DNA from: Lonicera japonica
Lineage: Eukaryota > Streptophyta > Magnoliopsida > Dipsacales > Caprifoliaceae
DNA: 64,000 nucleotides
Direction of reading: 5' to 3'
Assembly: GCA_021464415.1 (NCBI GenBank)
Contig: CM038466.1
Span: 26,227,017 to 26,291,016 of the forward strand
The translations under genes were made by a program, and so were the position numbers. The notes beneath the pieces were generated by a model. It did no database searches. It worked only from the letters and a program-made list of their open reading frames with translations, and was not told the DNA's origin. Below are positions 60,421 to 64,000 of the stretch, in pieces; the first letter of the stretch is position 1, and each line of letters starts with the position of its first letter.

Positions 60421-60917
60421 GTGAAACTCGTGGAGGAAATAGCTTGTCGACCCGTTTGGGTTATCGAAGATTCTAATCCAGCTAATATTCAAGGATAGAG
60501 ATCTTAGTAGTTAGTAGTTCAGTTACATGATAGGAGGCATGTTATCTTTCTCGAGGTTTGGTTCGACTATCAATAGAGTATAAAGCAACAAAAGAGAAAG
60601 CTGATTTTGTATTGGAAATTTTTGCAAGACCTATAGACCTAAAATCAACATAATTCAAGTCAATCAACTTTGAATGTATCATCGTATATAGTGGAAACTC
60701 ATGGAGGGAACGGCTTGCGACCCGTTGGGTTATCGAAAATTCTAATCCAGCTAAATATTCAAGGATAAAAATCTTAGTAGTTAGTAGTTACATGATAAGA
60801 GGCATGTTGTCTTTCTCGAGGTTTGGTTCGACTATCAATAGAGTATAGAGCAACAAATGAGGAAGCTGATTTTGTATTGGAACTTTTAGCAAAACCCATA
60901 TAGATCTAAAATCAAGC
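60421..60917. repeat. tandem direct duplication, ~230-bp units, period ~270
   Basis: 60421-60652 and 60691-60917 share long stretches such as GGGTTATCGAA, ATTCTAATCCAGCTAA, TTTCTCGAGGTTTGGTTCGA and AGCTGATTTTGTATTGGAA. Reading frames are interrupted in both copies. The origin of the unit is unknown. Confidence 0.85.
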
Positions 60918-61958
60918 ATGGGGTATTGAGGATAGATGGACCATGGCTCAGGCACCTTTCACAAAGCTAGCTTCAACGTACAGAGGCCTCAAGTTGTTCT
61001 AACTAATACTATGTATGATCAACCCCATTTTTTAACTAGTGTGTTGCTCTTCACACTCCACTCTATAGTACTCCAAAATTCATCACAAATATTGAAGTGT
61101 CCCAAAAGACGCCATAAAAAAGTATTACTGAAAATCATAGCGAAATGCTAATAGCCATACCCTTTTTAACGAAAAATGAAAACGAAACCTATAAAATTAA
61201 AGGACCCTTTCTTATATGTCACACAGGGCCCTAAAATTTCTAGTACCGGCACTGATGAGTCATTGTTAAATACGGTCAGAAGAATTTCCACAATAATAAA
61301 TAAGGTGAATATCATCAAGTATATAGATTATATGAATAGTTTATTAATTAATAAACTCCATATTTAGCTCGGAAATGAGCAACACTAGCAGTGGTTTGGT
61401 TCGAGATTTTTTTTTTGTATAACCCAAAATAGTAATTTCGCATACAACTTTTTCAATTTATAATTCAACCTCTATAAATTATAAGAAACTCAAACCAAAT
61501 TAGTACCAAATTAGTATTTAAATAACGAACCAAAATTAAAACCAAACAAACATGTACAAAGAACAAGACCAAATAAAAACAAAGGCGCACCGAGCATTTG
61601 ATTCCCCATAATTTTTGGAGAAGATAAAACATATCAATAGTGTGATAACTGCACTTGACTAAACGATAGAATATCGGACTATCGGAGTAATGGGGGCAAA
61701 ATCAAAAACTAACATGAACTTCTGTAAAAATAGGTGGGGGAGATGGATAGCTTACCTCAGAACATGATGGGCCGGTTCATTTGGAAGTGATTTTACGGAT
61801 TGTTCAGATTGAGGGAGGAGAATAAATGAAATGGAATAAAAAAAAAATATTTAATTTTATTATTGTTTAGATATTTGAAAATAAAAAATAGAAGAATACC
61901 TCATATTTGGGTGGAAAGAATAGAAAAAGAAAAAATATATAATTTAATATATTATTAA
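60918..61958. other. intergenic, no gene seen
   Basis: The stretch ACACAGGGCCCT..CCGGCACTG near 61226-61257 resembles a hAT-type element end, but no partner end was found. Nothing else can be supported. Confidence 0.35.
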
Positions 61959-62375
61959 GAGCATCTCTAATGGTTTAACTAAAATAATAATTATAATAAA
62001 TTTTAACAATATTAGCAAAAAATCCTACCCCAATGACATAATCAAATTTTAGCAACCCTTTAACTAATAATCAAATCTTCTCTCTTTATAATCAAAGTTA
62101 ATAACCTTCTTCACTACTAAAAATGAGGGACCCACTAATTCTTTTGAGTAAAAGATGATCTTTTCAAATTTAAATAATCTTTCCCTCCTTTTTTTTGATC
62201 AAAATTTTAAATTGATTAATTTGTAACCAATCAATATAATAGGCTCCACAAATTTGGTTATTAAGAAAAAATAACCATTATAGTGCTCTACATTGTTAAC
62301 TTTAACAATTTACTAAATGAATAATTAAAACCCATTTTGATTATTTAAATTTGCTTATACCATTAGAGATGCTTT
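61959..62375 (-). mobile_element. Tourist-like MITE with GAGCATCTC terminal repeats, complete copy
   Basis: The ends are GAGCATCTCTAATGG and, on the other strand, AAGCATCTCTAATGG, flanked by TAA on both sides (61956-61958 and 62376-62378). The interior is the reverse complement of 2435-2790. The 3-bp TAA duplication fits PIF/Harbinger. Length 417 bp. Confidence 0.8.
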
Positions 62376-62378
62376 AAC

Positions 62379-63480
62379 AAATGAATGTTAAAATCCGAGT
62401 TTTACCTCAGTAATTAAGAGTGTGAGAAAATATTTTGGGTAAGAAATTTTTTTGTCCAATATTACGGGCAAGATTGATTATATATTATATGTGAGCTTTT
62501 AGATAAAGAAACTTAGAAAAAGTAAGCATGTGTTAGAATAACCTAGTCCGCTTTAAATATGTTAATCTGCTTAATAGATTAAGATTGTTTTTTTTTTTGG
62601 GAACGACAACTAGAAGGATTTAATCTCCCACTAAATAAATCGTCCTAACATGATCTAGTGAACTAATAGGCTAACTCCATAGGGTCTTGATTGGATTTAT
62701 GTTATAATAGAAGGAAATTTTGAGAGCTTTGGGTGTGTTATAGTTATTATTTCTTATTTTTGTTTATAATGTAGATTTTTTGAGTAACTCTCATGTTTTC
62801 ATTGTTTCAGTTGCTTCATTTCATTCAAAATGTTAAAAAACATAGACAACTCAAAGAATTAGTAAAATAGAAGGTATCTTAAGTTTTGTATTAATAATAA
62901 GGGGTAACTCAAAAAAATTCCAATAATTATTGGTTGTTTTAGTAGTAAAAAAAAGTTTCAAACCTATTCAAAAATTAATCATGACCATTTATACAAGCTG
63001 ACCAAACTCAGAAGTAAAATATGGGCTGAATTTGAATATACAAGGATATTTTACTTTAAGCCGAGTTTAAATTTGAACATATTTAAAATAATTCAAGTTG
63101 AACTTAAATAAAATTGAGCTTTTCAAATTTAGTCATATTTAAAATAATTTGGGTTGAGCTTGAACAACATTAAATCTGACTCATATAGCTAGATTGACAT
63201 GCTTGAATGTGCTGTGTTAATCTAATAAGTATTTTAAAGCAAAGATTTTTGAAAAATAATAAATGGTCTAATGATTGAAGAGTGCAAATCACACTATTTA
63301 TGTTCAAATATTAAAATTTTAGTTCACTTTAAAACTTAAAGGGTAAAATCAAAAACTAAAAAACCTAATATAATGTCAATCCCAAGAATTACCTTCAGAT
63401 TTTATATAATAATAAAGTAGGTAATACATGTAAAAATATTATGATTATTTTTGCTATGTCTTTTGTGAAAAAATAAATTA
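62379..63480. other. intergenic, no gene seen
   Basis: AT-rich sequence. The words TTGAGCTTG and TTTGAACAT recur loosely near 63060-63170, but no defined repeat unit or gene is visible. Confidence 0.4.
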
Positions 63481-63780
63481 AAGTTGTTAGAACTTCCCTT
63501 TATTTAAATTATGTATATATATCATTTCGGTTGTTTTATTGTTTTTCCCCTCTCTCCGCTGCTCCAGTCTCCGGGCTCCAAACATTATCGTTGTTGCTGA
63601 AAATTGTTCATTTTTTTTTTGGTGGGTAGTGCGGAAAATTGTTTGAATCCTGCTGAGCCACTCATATTCACCGGTCAACTACTACACATCAGACTCCACT
63701 GTGGAAAATTTGGACTGGAGAGAGAGAGGGGAAGAGTGCCGCCGCCGCCTTCGACGGACTTGCTGACTCTGAAAATTTCC

Positions 63781-63789
63781 ATGGCCTAG
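63781..63789 (+). promoter_or_regulatory. minimal upstream ORF (Met-Ala-stop)
   Basis: ATGGCCTAG lies 43 bases before the start codon of the gene at 63832, in what is probably its 5' UTR. The first ATG has a purine-poor but G-following context (CC-ATG-G). A two-codon upstream ORF could lower translation of the main frame, if it is in the transcript. Confidence 0.35.
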
Positions 63790-63831
63790 GGTTTAATACA
63801 TACTTCTCTCAATTTGTATACCAATTTCGCC

Positions 63832-63892
63832 ATGAATACAGTGCTATTATACGGTATATTGTGCTTTCTCGCTCCGATCCTCTCTTTCTCAG
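63832..63892 (+). CDS. first exon of a gene encoding a secreted or membrane protein (partial)
   Basis: The ATG at 63832 opens 20 codons plus one base, then a consensus donor G-GTGAGT at 63893. The encoded peptide starts MNTVLLYGILCFLAPILSFS, a typical signal peptide or signal anchor: short polar N-terminus, hydrophobic core, small residues at the end. The rest of the gene lies outside the window, so the product cannot be named. The upstream 300 bases have a GC-richer, purine-rich leader character with a (GA)n and GCCGCCGCC run near 63718-63748, as in plant 5' UTRs. Confidence 0.6.
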
Positions 63893-64000
63893 GTGAGTTG
63901 ATTCTTTTACGTTTCTCATTTTAATGTAACGTACCAAACCATTTTCTGTTAATCTCCTCGCGCTGTTTGGCAACTGAGAAAATCGTGGCAATTTTTTTCC

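Noticed and set aside
61226..61257. End of a further hAT element (CCGGCACTG)
   Set aside because: No matching left end or 8-bp duplication was found.

Overview
This window is nuclear DNA of a flowering plant, almost certainly a eudicot. It is strongly AT-rich. Its genes are split by GT-AG introns and encode plant-lineage proteins: a Shaker-type outward K+ channel with ankyrin repeats and a KHA domain, an MS1/MMD1-type PHD-finger protein, and an ATJ6-type J-protein. Everything between the genes is dominated by LTR retrotransposons and MITE-class DNA transposons. I see no bacterial, organellar or viral gene set, and no rRNA or tRNA gene that I could support. Nothing in the window looks like a new multi-gene system; the unusual material is repeat architecture and gene decay.

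Layout. 1-5900: AT-rich intergenic DNA with a 32-base poly-G tract, a foldback element, a Tourist-like MITE, a decayed methyltransferase pseudogene (3295-3876) and a hAT-type element (4171-4715). 5919-8900: PHD-finger gene on the minus strand, three exons, with one apparent extra base in exon 2 and a triplicated splice-donor region in intron 1. 9231-10009: an Ac-like and a Tourist-like MITE. 12900-26960: a three-level nest. An old LTR-like repeat is split by a non-autonomous Ty3/gypsy element (14211-26761, 5-bp target duplication CTAAC), whose 5' LTR is itself split by a 1.93-kb solo LTR (22719-24645, target duplication TAAGT). 28395-32133: a long-TIR MULE-like element, a PIF/Harbinger-like element and a second hAT-type element.

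32406-45650 is the main genic block: the ATJ6/DNAJC9-type co-chaperone gene on the plus strand (8 exons, 292 aa) converges on the SKOR/GORK channel gene on the minus strand (13 exons, 831 aa), with 0.8 kb between the stop codons. Both reading frames are intact through every intron I could place. Their introns carry Stowaway-like MITEs, microsatellites and small tandem duplications. 46000-63500 is mostly gene-poor AT-rich DNA with several foldback elements, a palindromic minisatellite (51671-52131), a nested hairpin element (57864-58227) and one candidate 110-aa gene of unknown function on the minus strand (59169-60029). The right edge (63832 onward) holds the first exon of a gene for a secreted or membrane protein.

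The three recognised genes act in unrelated processes (chromatin/anther-type regulation, Hsp70 co-chaperoning, K+ efflux). Their neighbourhood does not suggest a functional cluster. Exon coordinates were worked out by hand from splice motifs and reading phase. They should be reliable for the channel and J-protein genes and less certain for the 110-aa candidate.
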